DNA from: DASYXZ01 sp035308965
GTDB lineage: Bacteria; Acidobacteriota; Terriglobia; UBA7540
NCBI GenBank assembly: GCA_035308965.1
Contig: DATGFN010000022.1
Coordinates: 310,001-374,000 of the forward strand
Length of the DNA stretch: 64,000 nt
Reading direction: 5' to 3'
Positions 18,643-26,260 of the stretch are shown here, piece after piece. How positions within the stretch are numbered: position 1 is the stretch's first letter; each line of letters begins with the position of its first letter. The position numbers were made by a program, and so were the translations under genes. Below the pieces are notes generated by a model. It saw nothing but the letters and a program-made list of their open reading frames with translations. It had not been told where the DNA came from and made no database searches.

Positions 18643-20430
18643 ATGGCTAAGCAAGGTCTGAAGGCTGAGCACGGATTTTCCGTCATGATTTTGGCGGCGG
18701 GGAAGGCGACGCGCTTCAAGTCCGAGCACTCGAAGATGCTGCACAAGCTGGCGGGGCGGCTGCTGGGCGAATATATTTTGCGGACGGCGGCGGCGATTGT
18801 CCCTCAGCGGATTTACATGGTGATTGGTCACGAGGCGGAAACCTTGCGCAAGATTTTTATGCGCGCCAACCTGCATTTTATCGAGCAAGCGGAGCAGCGC
18901 GGCACCGGGCACGCTCTGATTGTCTCGCGCAAAGTTATCGAAGCCTGCCCCAGCGAGCACTTGCTGGTGCTGGTGGGGGATGCGCCTTTGCTGCGCGCCG
19001 AAACTTTGCGTGAACTCGTGGCGGCGCATACCAAGTCCGGCGCGGCCGCCACTGTGCTCAGCACGCGCGTGGACAATCCGCATGGATACGGGCGGGTGAT
19101 TCGCACCGGGCCGGCCAAAGGCAATCGCGTGCGCGCCATCGTGGAGGAAAAAGTCGCCACGCCGGCGCAGCGCAAAGTGCAGGAGATTAATTCCGGCATC
19201 ATTTGTTTTTCGCGCGCGCAGCTTGTGAAGCATCTGAGTGAGCTTTCCGACGATAACGCGCAGAAGGAATATCTGCTCACCGACATGATTGAGATCTTCA
19301 ATAAGCACGGGCAACGCGTGATGGCATTCGAGGTAGCCGATTCCCGCGAAGTGCTGGGCGTAAACGACCGCGTGGAGCTGGCACAGATGGAGCGCATCCT
19401 GCGGCGGCGCAAGGCGGAAGCGCTGGCGCGCGAGGGTGTGACGGTGGTCGATCCGGACGCGACTTACATTGATGACGACGTGACGGTGGGGCGCGACACG
19501 GTGATTGAGCCTGGCGTCAGCCTGCTGGGCGCAACCAAGGTGGGCAGCGCGTGTACGATTCGACTACATTCAACCATCACCGATTCGGTGGTTGGCGACC
19601 GCGTGATGGTGCGCCCGAACTGCGTGATCACCGGCAGCGAAGTCGGCGCGGACGTGATTCTGGGGCCATTCGCGCACCTGCGCGACGGCGCCGCCATCGA
19701 GCAGGACGCCCGCATTGGCAATTTTGTGGAAGTAAAAAAATCGCGCGTGGGACGTGGGAGCAAGGCCTGGCACCTGACTTATCTGGGCGATGCGACGCTG
19801 GGAGTGAAAGTGAACATCGGCGCGGGCACGGTGACCTGCAACTACGATGGCGAGAAAAAAAACCACACGGTTATTGATGACGGAAGTTTTATCGGCAGCG
19901 GCTCCATGTTGGTCGCGCCGGTAAATGTGGGCAAGGGCGCTTACGTGGCCGCGGGTTCAACCATCACGCAAAACGTTCCGGCCGAATCGCTGGCCCTGGG
20001 GCGCGCTCCGCAGGTGAATAAAGAAGGATGGGTGAAAGCGCGAAAGCAGGCCAAGCTCGCGGCCACCTCGGACGTGCGTTATGCCGGCACGGTGGCAATC
20101 ATCGATGTTTCGGGCCGCGTCACCCTGGGCGAATCTTCCAAGGCTTTGGGGCAGCGCATCAAGCAGGCGATGGAGGCGGGGAGCAAACGGGTGCTGGTAA
20201 ACATGGCGCAAGTATCCTATATCGACAGCTCCGGCCTCGGCGAGTTGGTGGGCGCGTTTTCCAGAATCCAAAAGGTCGGCGGACTATTCAAGCTGGCCGG
20301 AGTGACGAAAGAAGTCTCCTATCTTTTTCACGTAGCCAACTTCGACCGCCTGCTCGATATGCATCTCGACGAAGCTTCGGCCCTTGAAAGTTTCAACAAG
20401 ACTCCGGCCAAAGAAGCGGACAAAGCCTGA
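18643..20430 (+). CDS. glmU: GlmU bifunctional enzyme fused to a C-terminal STAS domain
   Basis: 595 residues, about 130 longer than a normal GlmU. Residues 14-245 are the uridyltransferase domain (LAAGKATRFKS, RGTGHA at 86-91, VGDAPLL). Residues 265-455 are the left-handed beta-helix acetyltransferase, with the FVEVKKS and SKAWHLTYLGDA motifs (catalytic His377) and NIGAGTVTCNYDG. Together these make UDP-GlcNAc for peptidoglycan and LPS. After the usual ending GWVKARKQAK, a short linker leads to a complete STAS/anti-sigma-antagonist domain at 476-585, with the phospho-site motif YIDSSGLGEL (Ser529 or Ser530). No stop or start codon with a ribosome-binding site separates the parts, so the fusion is real in this sequence. 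The STAS domain suggests that a partner-switching kinase controls the enzyme. Confidence 0.93.
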   Translation: MAKQGLKAEHGFSVMILAAGKATRFKSEHSKMLHKLAGRLLGEYILRTAAAIVPQRIYMVIGHEAETLRKIFMRANLHFIEQAEQRGTGHALIVSRKVIEACPSEHLLVLVGDAPLLRAETLRELVAAHTKSGAAATVLSTRVDNPHGYGRVIRTGPAKGNRVRAIVEEKVATPAQRKVQEINSGIICFSRAQLVKHLSELSDDNAQKEYLLTDMIEIFNKHGQRVMAFEVADSREVLGVNDRVELAQMERILRRRKAEALAREGVTVVDPDATYIDDDVTVGRDTVIEPGVSLLGATKVGSACTIRLHSTITDSVVGDRVMVRPNCVITGSEVGADVILGPFAHLRDGAAIEQDARIGNFVEVKKSRVGRGSKAWHLTYLGDATLGVKVNIGAGTVTCNYDGEKKNHTVIDDGSFIGSGSMLVAPVNVGKGAYVAAGSTITQNVPAESLALGRAPQVNKEGWVKARKQAKLAATSDVRYAGTVAIIDVSGRVTLGESSKALGQRIKQAMEAGSKRVLVNMAQVSYIDSSGLGELVGAFSRIQKVGGLFKLAGVTKEVSYLFHVANFDRLLDMHLDEASALESFNKTPAKEADKA

Positions 20431-20819
20431 ACTGCCGCCACGCTCAATAGGGATTGTCCCGGCGTTTCTGACTGTAAATTCCAACCGACTAAGAGATCTC
20501 TGCAAATCAGTGTGAGACAAAAAAATAAACACGCTCTCACCGCAAAGCGGGACTGAGGCGCAGAGGCGCGCAACTTTCCAGTGCCGCCAAGGGCCGTATA
20601 CGCCGCCAATTTCGCTCCCCTTTTTACATTGCCACGGTAAGAAATTCGCGCCACGAGCGGCGCCGCGGCCAGAGGCCTTAATGCATCCCACTTGGTTTCA
20701 ATGATTTAGGAATGAACCAATCTGGCACTTCCATTGCTTTAGGAGGGCGAGGGTTGAGAGCGCCAGAGAAAGAAAAGCTCCCCCAAAGAAAAGATTCGGA
20801 AAAAAAAGGAGAAGCAACA
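20431..20819. other. 389 bp gap, no recognisable gene
   Basis: No supported gene is present. An in-frame ATG at 20712 would extend the next protein by 36 charged residues, but it would make the ribosome-binding site of the internal ATG part of the coding sequence, so I treat this stretch as untranslated leader. Confidence 0.5.
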
Positions 20820-21695
20820 ATGGCCATCGACGAAGTGAAGACGGAAGGAACGCAGAACAATTATTCAGTCGGCGCATCGAATCACACCAGCATTTTCATG
20901 GTCATATTTCTGATACTGGCTGGACTGGTGGTGGGTGAGGTTTACTCGATCAAACAAATTGGCTCTGTGCATGACGCAGTGACCGCCGCCCAAGCCAAGG
21001 ATCGCGCGGACATGGAAGATCAACTCTCTACCAAGGTTGCCGCAGTGGAGAACTCGAGTGCCCAGGCGCTCGAAGCCATGAAGACTGAACTCGACAACAC
21101 TTCTGATCGCATGGGATCGACCGGCAAGCAACTCGCGCACGCCAAGCTCCTGGTGACCAAACTCCAGAAAGATCAGGAGGACCAGGCCAACGAGTTGAAG
21201 CAGGAAATTTCCACCAAGGCTGACCAGCAACAGGTGGGCGCGCTCACCGAAGATGTCTCCGCTACCAAATCCGACTTGGAGAACACCAAGAAGGCGGTGA
21301 CCGACACGAAAACCGACCTCGGCATGGCGCGCAGCGAATTCGGAACGCTCATTGCCCGCAACCACGATGACCTTGAGCAACTGCGAAAGATGGGCGAGCG
21401 CGATTATTTTGAGTTCACCCTTCCTCGCAACAAACAGGAGACGGTGGCGGGCGTGGGACTGGTCCTGAAAAAGGCCAATGTGAAATGGCACCGGTTTGAT
21501 GTGAACCTTGTCGCAGACGACATGACGATTCAAAAGAAGAACCGAACCGTCAATGAGCCGATCTTTTTCGCGGTCAAGGATTCCAAGAGATTCTACGAAC
21601 TCGTGGTGAATTCGGTGTCGCAAAACCAAATCAAGGGCTATATCAGCACGCCCAAGAACATGGAGTCTGCTTCCGCAGCTACGGGCGGAAAGTAA
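20820..21695 (+). CDS. Membrane-anchored coiled-coil protein, function unknown
   Basis: 291 residues from the ATG at 20820, chosen because AAAGGAG lies eight to ten bases upstream. A single membrane segment (IFMVIFLILAGLVVGEVYSI, about residues 25-45) is followed by a long predicted coiled coil (about 50-195) rich in Lys, Glu, Gln and Asp. A compact beta-rich C-terminal domain begins at YFEFTLPRNKQ and includes KWHRFDVNLVADDMTIQKKN. The arrangement suggests an inner-membrane anchor with a periplasmic rod and head. I do not recognise a named family. The gene is followed by a good terminator and so is probably monocistronic. Confidence 0.8.
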   Translation: MAIDEVKTEGTQNNYSVGASNHTSIFMVIFLILAGLVVGEVYSIKQIGSVHDAVTAAQAKDRADMEDQLSTKVAAVENSSAQALEAMKTELDNTSDRMGSTGKQLAHAKLLVTKLQKDQEDQANELKQEISTKADQQQVGALTEDVSATKSDLENTKKAVTDTKTDLGMARSEFGTLIARNHDDLEQLRKMGERDYFEFTLPRNKQETVAGVGLVLKKANVKWHRFDVNLVADDMTIQKKNRTVNEPIFFAVKDSKRFYELVVNSVSQNQIKGYISTPKNMESASAATGGK

Positions 21696-21731
21696 ATTCC
21701 ATCGGGACGCATACCTGGACGGTACGGATAC

Positions 21732-21767
21732 GGAGCCTGCGCGGTTTGCAGGCTCCTTGCCGTTTTT
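21732..21767 (+). terminator. Rho-independent terminator
   Basis: A perfect nine-base stem GGAGCCTGC/GCAGGCTCC with a seven-base loop is followed by TTGCCGTTTTT. It lies 36 bp after the coiled-coil gene. Confidence 0.85.
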
Positions 21768-21808
21768 AGGCGCCGCGGGTCACGAATAGATCAGGCGAAC
21801 AAAATTTT

Positions 21809-21838
21809 TTGCGAAGCGCCGGCAAGTTCGGTTACAAT
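21809..21838 (+). promoter_or_regulatory. Promoter of the glycine-zipper protein gene
   Basis: TTGCGA (21809-21814) and TACAAT (21833-21838) are 18 bp apart. The implied leader to the ATG at 22049 is about 200 bases and GC-rich, with several possible stems. I could not match it to a known riboswitch. Confidence 0.5.
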
Positions 21839-22048
21839 GAAATCAAGCCGGGGGAAGAGCGAGATCCCCGAAGATTTCAAGGCGGATGGCTTGGCGCCGT
21901 GAGGGCGGCGGCTAAAATCATCTGACGAAAGCAAGCTCCCGACGGCCACGAAGTCAGCGCGCATCGCGGATTTCGGGCCCCATCTGAAACCAAGCTGGAC
22001 AAAGCGCCAGGGTCCGGCCATGTGGAAACCTGAGGAGGTATCCCAGTC

Positions 22049-22729
22049 ATGGTCAAGCGCGTATTGTTGTCCGTTGGCCTTTTGGTGTTGTGCGTATCCT
22101 TCGCAAGAGCGGCTAAAAATTCAATCCCTGCCGGCTCCGTGCTCCATTGCCGCCTCACCCAAACTCTTTCCACCCGATTAAACGCCGAGGGCGATCCATT
22201 CACCGCCAACGTCACTGACCCGCTGGTGATTGACGGGCGTGAAGTGATTCCCGCCGGCGCCAGAATCGAAGGGCGCATCGCGCAATTGCAGCGTCCGGGC
22301 CGCATCAGGGGCGTGGGGGAAATGCGCCTGACGGCGGAAAAAGTGGTGATGCCCGATGGCGCCTCTTATCCGCTCAGCGCCATTCTGGCCGCTGTCTATG
22401 GCACGGAAGGCAATGTGCACGGCGAAGAGGGCGGAGTGAAAGGCCCGAATTCGCGGCTGCGAACCGTGAAGGAAGTTGGAGCGGGCATGGGCGGCGGCGG
22501 ATTGGTGGGCACCATTTTCGGCGGCTTTACCGGCACCATCATCGGCGGAGCCATCGGCGGCGCGGCCGGATTTCTAGATACCATGCGCAAGCGCGGTCCG
22601 GACCTCGCTCTGCCCACCGGCACGCAAATGAATTATCAGTTGACTCGCGATCTCGATGTGGAAGGACAAGTAGCGACGCGAAGAAACAGTAGGACGGGCG
22701 CTGAGGTCATTGAAACCCCCGTAAAGTAG
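22049..22729 (+). CDS. Exported glycine-zipper protein with a TrbI/VirB10-like beta domain
   Basis: 226 residues with AGGAGG nine bases before the ATG. A signal peptide (VLLSVGLLVLCVSFARA) precedes a beta domain starting IPAGSVLHCRLTQTLSTRL, a pattern shared by many acidobacterial exported proteins and reminiscent of the VirB10/TrbI C-terminal fold. Residues about 145-180 form a glycine zipper (GGGLVGTIFGGFTGTIIGGA), which suggests membrane association. The same style of beta domain opens the protein at 51869-53461. The last 55 codons and the following 53 bases are duplicated at 23773-23989. Function is unknown, probably in the outer envelope. Confidence 0.8.
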   Translation: MVKRVLLSVGLLVLCVSFARAAKNSIPAGSVLHCRLTQTLSTRLNAEGDPFTANVTDPLVIDGREVIPAGARIEGRIAQLQRPGRIRGVGEMRLTAEKVVMPDGASYPLSAILAAVYGTEGNVHGEEGGVKGPNSRLRTVKEVGAGMGGGGLVGTIFGGFTGTIIGGAIGGAAGFLDTMRKRGPDLALPTGTQMNYQLTRDLDVEGQVATRRNSRTGAEVIETPVK

Positions 22730-22782
22730 ATTGAAGAAAGTAGGTGGCAGGTCGAATGTGGTATGTCGGCCTGCCGCCTTCC
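22566..22782 (+). repeat. 217 bp direct repeat, left copy
   Basis: This segment covers the 3' end of the glycine-zipper gene and a GGCAGG/CCTGCC hairpin after it. It recurs at 23773-23989 with equal length and 13 differences by my count. The copies are offset by 1207 bp and bracket the toxin-antitoxin pair. Confidence 0.92.
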
Positions 22783-22956
22783 GGATTCACTTCGATTACT
22801 CCACGCAAGGCATGGCAAGGCAAGCTTGCTTGCTCATCACACTGATGTCATCCCCCTTAGGTTTAAGCGCATTCTTCCCGCCAGGCGGGATAGACTTTGG
22901 GTTCGCGGGCCGAAGAAAGGGCCTCCGGCCAGGAAACGCAGACCGAGGCTAGGCGC

Positions 22957-22985
22957 TTGACAATTCATGTAGGAATTCATACTAT
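22957..22985 (+). promoter_or_regulatory. Toxin-antitoxin promoter giving a probable leaderless mRNA
   Basis: TTGACA (22957-22962) and TACTAT (22980-22985) are exactly 17 bp apart, and the antitoxin ATG lies only seven bases after the -10 box, at the expected transcription start. The spacer carries two AATTCAT units (22963-22969 and 22974-22980), which may be the operator for the AbrB-type antitoxin. Confidence 0.7.
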
Positions 22986-22991
22986 TTAGGT

Positions 22992-23222
22992 ATGAAAACT
23001 ACTGTTTCAGAAAAAGGACAAATCACCATTCCAAAACCTCTCCGTGTTCGTCTGGGGATTCGCGCCCGGCAAGTCCTCGAGGTGAAGGAAGAAAGTGGCC
23101 GCCTTGTCTTCACCAAGGCTGAGCCCGCCGATTCGGTGGAAAGCGTCTTCGGCATCCTGGACCTGGGCGGGCCAACAGATCAAGTGATGACGTCCCTGCG
23201 CGGGAGACCCGAGAACAAGTGA
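22992..23222 (+). CDS. AbrB/MazE-type antitoxin (VapB-like)
   Basis: 76 residues. The first 45 form a swapped-hairpin AbrB/SpoVT DNA-binding domain (TTVSEKGQITIPKPLRVRLG, then VLEVKEESGRLVFTKAE). The rest is a short toxin-binding tail ending LRGRPENK. Its stop codon overlaps the start of the PIN toxin (GTGA), the usual coupling in type II modules. It should neutralise the PIN nuclease and repress its own promoter. No ribosome-binding site is visible and the promoter would start transcription at the ATG, so translation is probably leaderless. Confidence 0.92.
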   Translation: MKTTVSEKGQITIPKPLRVRLGIRARQVLEVKEESGRLVFTKAEPADSVESVFGILDLGGPTDQVMTSLRGRPENK

Positions 23223-23629
23223 TCACATCTGTGGATACGAGCGTAATCCTTGATGTCTTTGGGGCCGATCCGACGTTTGGCTCTTCGTCCAAGGAAGCAC
23301 TGCGATCTTGTATCGCGCGAGGACGCTTGGTGGCGTGTGAAGTGGTTTGGTCAGAAGTGGCGGGATTCTTTGCCTCTCCACACGCGGCGCGGGAAGCGAT
23401 GGAGCGCTTGCAACTCGATTTCAGTCCCCTCACCATGGAAAGCGCTTTGGAAGCGGGCAAAGCATGGAAGGCATACCGAAAACACGGTGGACAAAGGGCC
23501 AGGGTGGCCGCCGATTTTCTGATCGGAGCCCATGGCCTCTGCCAGGCCGATCAATTACTCACCCGCGACCACGGTTTCTTCCGGTCTTACTTCAATCGTC
23601 TTTCGATTCAGTACCCAGGCAAGATTTAA
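23219..23629 (+). CDS. PIN-domain ribonuclease toxin (VapC-like)
   Basis: 136 residues from a GTG that overlaps the antitoxin stop. The PIN acidic residues are in place: Asp6 in VDTSVI, Glu46 in WSEV, Asp99 in AADFLIGAH and Asp117 in TRDHGFF. Length and motif spacing fit VapC toxins, which cleave tRNA or rRNA with Mg2+ when not held by their antitoxin. The pair lies between two 217 bp direct repeats. The module appears intact, unlike the decayed one at 47402-47655. Confidence 0.92.
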   Translation: MITSVDTSVILDVFGADPTFGSSSKEALRSCIARGRLVACEVVWSEVAGFFASPHAAREAMERLQLDFSPLTMESALEAGKAWKAYRKHGGQRARVAADFLIGAHGLCQADQLLTRDHGFFRSYFNRLSIQYPGKI

Positions 23630-23772
23630 GGCAAAAGCTCCTTCGCCGCCAAGCGCCGCCACCATAAACTCGCTTCGGTTCTGCGTCCACCGTCCGCTTA
23701 ACTAAGTCTGTCTGCCGCAGTTGAAGTCCTAGCCTCATATTCCTGCTTGAGAATGATTGGCAAGAATGTTGC

Positions 23773-23989
23773 CCGGATTTCTAGACACCATGCGCAAGCG
23801 AGGTCCTGACCTCGCTCTGCCCACCGGCACGCAAATGAATTATCAGTTGACCCGCGATCTGGATGTGGAAGCGCAGGTAACGACGCGAAGAAACAGTAGG
23901 ACGGGCGCTGACGTCATTGAAACCCCCGTAAAGTAGATTGAAGAAGGCAGGTGGCAGGTCGAATGTAGTATGTCGGCCTGCCGCCTTCC
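23773..23989 (+). pseudogene. Duplicated 3' fragment of the glycine-zipper gene (right repeat copy)
   Basis: This is the second copy of the 217 bp repeat. It encodes the last 55 residues of the exported protein (from GFLDTMRKRGPDLALPTG) but has no start region, so it is a dead fragment. With the left copy it frames the toxin-antitoxin pair. Confidence 0.9.
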
Positions 23990-24129
23990 AGTCTTGATTT
24001 ATCCCGCTTTATTCCCGCTTATCTTTAATACGACCAATGCTCATGTCGGGCGAGTAGCGGCCTCTTTCTCCTGAGCTTGCGCGAAATTGCCGCGGGTGGC
24101 CTCCCGCAAGGCGGGATCGCGCTTTCTAT

Positions 24130-24211
24130 GATGTATGGGCTTAAGTCTCCGGGACAAACTACAATTTCAGAAGAGGATATGTATTTAGCGTTTAGTTTTG
24201 CTGTCGCCTAC
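24130..24211 (+). repeat. 82 bp dispersed repeat, copy 1
   Basis: The core TAAGTCTCCGGGACAAACTA and its flanks recur at 26127-26208 in the same orientation at equal length, with scattered mismatches. The remaining DNA of 23990-24384 shows no convincing gene. Confidence 0.75.
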
Positions 24212-24321
24212 AGGACCAGAAACTTGACTCAATCAGCGCGAGATCAGCAACATACAGTCTCTATTCCCAGCGTAAAACGGCCTCCCCCTCGCCCCAGACT
24301 CATACTCAGGTAATGTCCCGA

Positions 24322-24350
24322 TTGTAGTGGATTCGGCGCAACGCTAGAAT
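24322..24350 (+). promoter_or_regulatory. Promoter of the LuxR-type response regulator
   Basis: TTGTAG (24322-24327) and TAGAAT (24345-24350) are separated by 17 bp. They lie 26-35 bases before the two candidate starts of the regulator. Confidence 0.5.
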
Positions 24351-24384
24351 TTGGTCTGATCCTGGCGATGGGGTAGTGTCTTTT

Positions 24385-25095
24385 ATGGCTTCCCAATCCA
24401 AACCAACCCGACCCAACGAGGTCGAACATGAAGGCCGTTTCCCAACCCGGACGAATATCGAGCCGCCTTTTCAAAATATCAGCCCTTCAAATTCTCCGCT
24501 GAGGGTTCTTGTAGCGGATGACCATTATCTTTTCCTTCAGGGTTTACTGTCCATTCTGCGTCATGGGGGTTTCGATGTAGTGGGAGAGGCGATGAACGGC
24601 CAGGATGCAATCCGTCAGGCGATTGACCGGCAACCCGATATCGCCATTCTTGACCTCTCGATGCCGAAATTAAACGGGATTGAAGCGGCCAGGGAAATTG
24701 GCAAAATGGTTCCTCACACCAAGGCTCTTCTGCTTACCATGCACAACGAGTACCCTTACATTCTTGAGGCCCTGCATGCGAGAATTCGTGGATACGTTCT
24801 AAAATCCCGCGCCGCCGCCGAACTTCTTCGGGCCATCCGGGAGGTCAATTTCGGAAATTTCTTTCTTAGCCCCGATGCGTTGCGGGCGCTGGTTAGGGCG
24901 TTTTTATACAAAGAGGTCAAGGGCATCGAAGATTTTGCACCGCGGGAAGTTGAAGTCTTTCGGCTGGTGGAACAGGGAAAGACTGTTAAAGAGATGGGAC
25001 CCATTCTGGGCCTCACTGTTAAGACCATGGACACTTACAACAAAAACTTGATGCACAAGCTGTTTGTTCGTTGCGGCGCGGAACGGACCTACTGA
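24385..25095 (+). CDS. NarL/FixJ-type response regulator with a short C-terminus
   Basis: 236 residues from the ATG at 24385; a GTG at 24376 is an alternative. An unstructured lead of about 35 residues precedes a receiver domain with VLVADDH, the phospho-acceptor aspartate in AILDLSMPKLNG and the lysine in GYVLKSRA. A LuxR helix-turn-helix follows (FAPREVEVFRLVEQGKTVKE and LGLTVKTMDTYNKNLMHKL). The protein stops soon after the recognition helix (LFVRCGAERTY), so the last helix usual for LuxR domains is shortened; a late truncation is possible. No sensor kinase is adjacent. Confidence 0.9.
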   Translation: MASQSKPTRPNEVEHEGRFPTRTNIEPPFQNISPSNSPLRVLVADDHYLFLQGLLSILRHGGFDVVGEAMNGQDAIRQAIDRQPDIAILDLSMPKLNGIEAAREIGKMVPHTKALLLTMHNEYPYILEALHARIRGYVLKSRAAAELLRAIREVNFGNFFLSPDALRALVRAFLYKEVKGIEDFAPREVEVFRLVEQGKTVKEMGPILGLTVKTMDTYNKNLMHKLFVRCGAERTY

Positions 25096-25186
25096 CCAAA
25101 CCGCCGGGGCTTATGCATGACCTGCCTGCTCAAGTTATTCCCCGGCGCTCGACTACATTCTGAAGGCAAACGATGGAGGAAAAAGT

Positions 25187-25453
25187 ATGTTTCACTTAAT
25201 CTGGTATATTCTTATTGGGTTCATCTCGGGGGTTATTGCGAAATCTGTGATGCATGTGCACCTAACGATCTTCTGGACGGTCGTGCTCGGCATCATCGGA
25301 TCAATCCTCGGCGGCTCCGTTACCCACATGTTTTCGCGCCCGAGAAACGAACGATTTCATCCTGCCGGCCTCATTTTCTCCACACTGGGCGCAATCCTGG
25401 TTCTCTACATTTGCTATAAGTTGAATATTCGTCTTCCCCAGATTAATCCCTGA
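25187..25453 (+). CDS. GlsB/YeaQ/YmgE-family stress membrane protein
   Basis: 88 residues with GGAGGAAAAAGT before the ATG. Three membrane segments: HLIWYILIGFISGVIAKSV, FWTVVLGIIGSILGGSV and GLIFSTLGAILVLYICYKL. The glycine-rich second segment is typical of the transglycosylase-associated/YeaQ family of small inner-membrane proteins, often induced by stress. It follows the response regulator on the same strand with a 91 bp gap and may be under its control; that is inference. Confidence 0.88.
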   Translation: MFHLIWYILIGFISGVIAKSVMHVHLTIFWTVVLGIIGSILGGSVTHMFSRPRNERFHPAGLIFSTLGAILVLYICYKLNIRLPQINP

Positions 25454-25514
25454 ATGGGAGCAGGCGGTCCGCCGACGTTGCGGTCCGCGGTTTTTGTGTT
25501 GCCGCCGGTAGCCT

Positions 25515-25674
25515 CGGTCAGTGATTTGCTGACCGTGGGTACTTTCAATACAACGGTAGCAGTGATACTCTGGGCCGGTGTCGGCTGCTTGCCCCATCCA
25601 GATTGATTATGTCCAAATGCCCAATTCGTATCGGGGGTGAGAAAAGCCACGGTCAGAAGATCACTGACCGTGGC
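25515..25674. repeat. Pair of related hairpins (CGGTCA...TGACCG)
   Basis: Hairpin 1 spans 25515-25535 and hairpin 2 spans 25646-25674 (ten-base arms GCCACGGTCA/TGACCGTGGC). Both share the core CGGTCAG. They are REP-like and lie in the gap before the small membrane protein gene. Confidence 0.7.
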
Positions 25675-25696
25675 CGCTTTACGTCAGGAGCGACCA

Positions 25697-26095
25697 ATGA
25701 TGGGACGGAATGTGCGAATCGTGATTTTCCTCTTGGCTTTGCTTGTTGTCTGCGTCGGTGGATGGGTGCTGACGTATCCATCTTCCGGCGATCCGAAGAA
25801 CATCAAGTACGTTCTCTGGAAGGCCGGGCTCTACAGGCTGAACTTCGACGCGGCGACTGGCGTGATGGTCGGAGACCCCGGCAGGGACAAGCTCGTTGTG
25901 GGTAAGACGAAAACACAGCTTCGAGATAGATTCGGGTCACTCCTCTCATCTGCGGAAACTTCACCGTACCTCAGGGGCTGTTACCAGAACTCATCCTGGA
26001 AAGGCAGGGAGGTGCTCTTCATTGGGCAGAGTCCATGGATGATAGTATTTGACGGTGACAAGGCCACAAACTTGGTGCTGATTAAGGGGTGCTAG
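25697..26095 (+). CDS. Small membrane-anchored protein, function unknown
   Basis: 132 residues from the first of two adjacent ATGs, preceded by CAGGAG. One N-terminal membrane segment (IVIFLLALLVVCVGGWVL) and an exported domain of about 105 residues with two cysteines (RGCYQNSSWKG and the C-terminal IKGC) that could pair. The frame extends 20 codons further upstream, but those codons fall in a hairpin. I do not recognise the family. It lies next to an orphan barstar-like gene but has no nuclease motif. Confidence 0.65.
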   Translation: MMGRNVRIVIFLLALLVVCVGGWVLTYPSSGDPKNIKYVLWKAGLYRLNFDAATGVMVGDPGRDKLVVGKTKTQLRDRFGSLLSSAETSPYLRGCYQNSSWKGREVLFIGQSPWMIVFDGDKATNLVLIKGC

Positions 26096-26126
26096 GTCGC
26101 GGGGGCCCACACGTCGCGTTTTCTGC

Positions 26127-26208
26127 GACGTAGGGGTTTAAGTCTCAGGGACAAACTACAAATTTAGAAGAAGACACCTGTTTAGTTCATAGTTTTGATG
26201 TCGCCTAC
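26127..26208 (+). repeat. 82 bp dispersed repeat, copy 2
   Basis: Matches 24130-24211 in orientation and length, with the core TAAGTCTCAGGGACAAACTA. Its last bases run into the REP copy at 26202-26241. Confidence 0.75.
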
Positions 26209-26241
26209 ATTCCAAAGTTCGGAACGTAGGCGCTGCCCGCG
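26202..26241 (+). repeat. 40 bp REP element, copy 1
   Basis: A hairpin with 12-base arms (CGCCTACATTCC paired with GGAACGTAGGCG, one mismatch) followed by a CCCGCG tail. It is the same element that flanks the RAYT gene at 27039 and 27699 and recurs at 29674. Confidence 0.82.
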
Positions 26242-26260
26242 GGCTTCCATAGGAAGTAAT

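Noticed and set aside
21839..22048. A riboswitch in the 200-base leader of the glycine-zipper gene
   Set aside because: Several stems are possible, but I could not match conserved cores of known riboswitch classes. Left as an unassigned leader.
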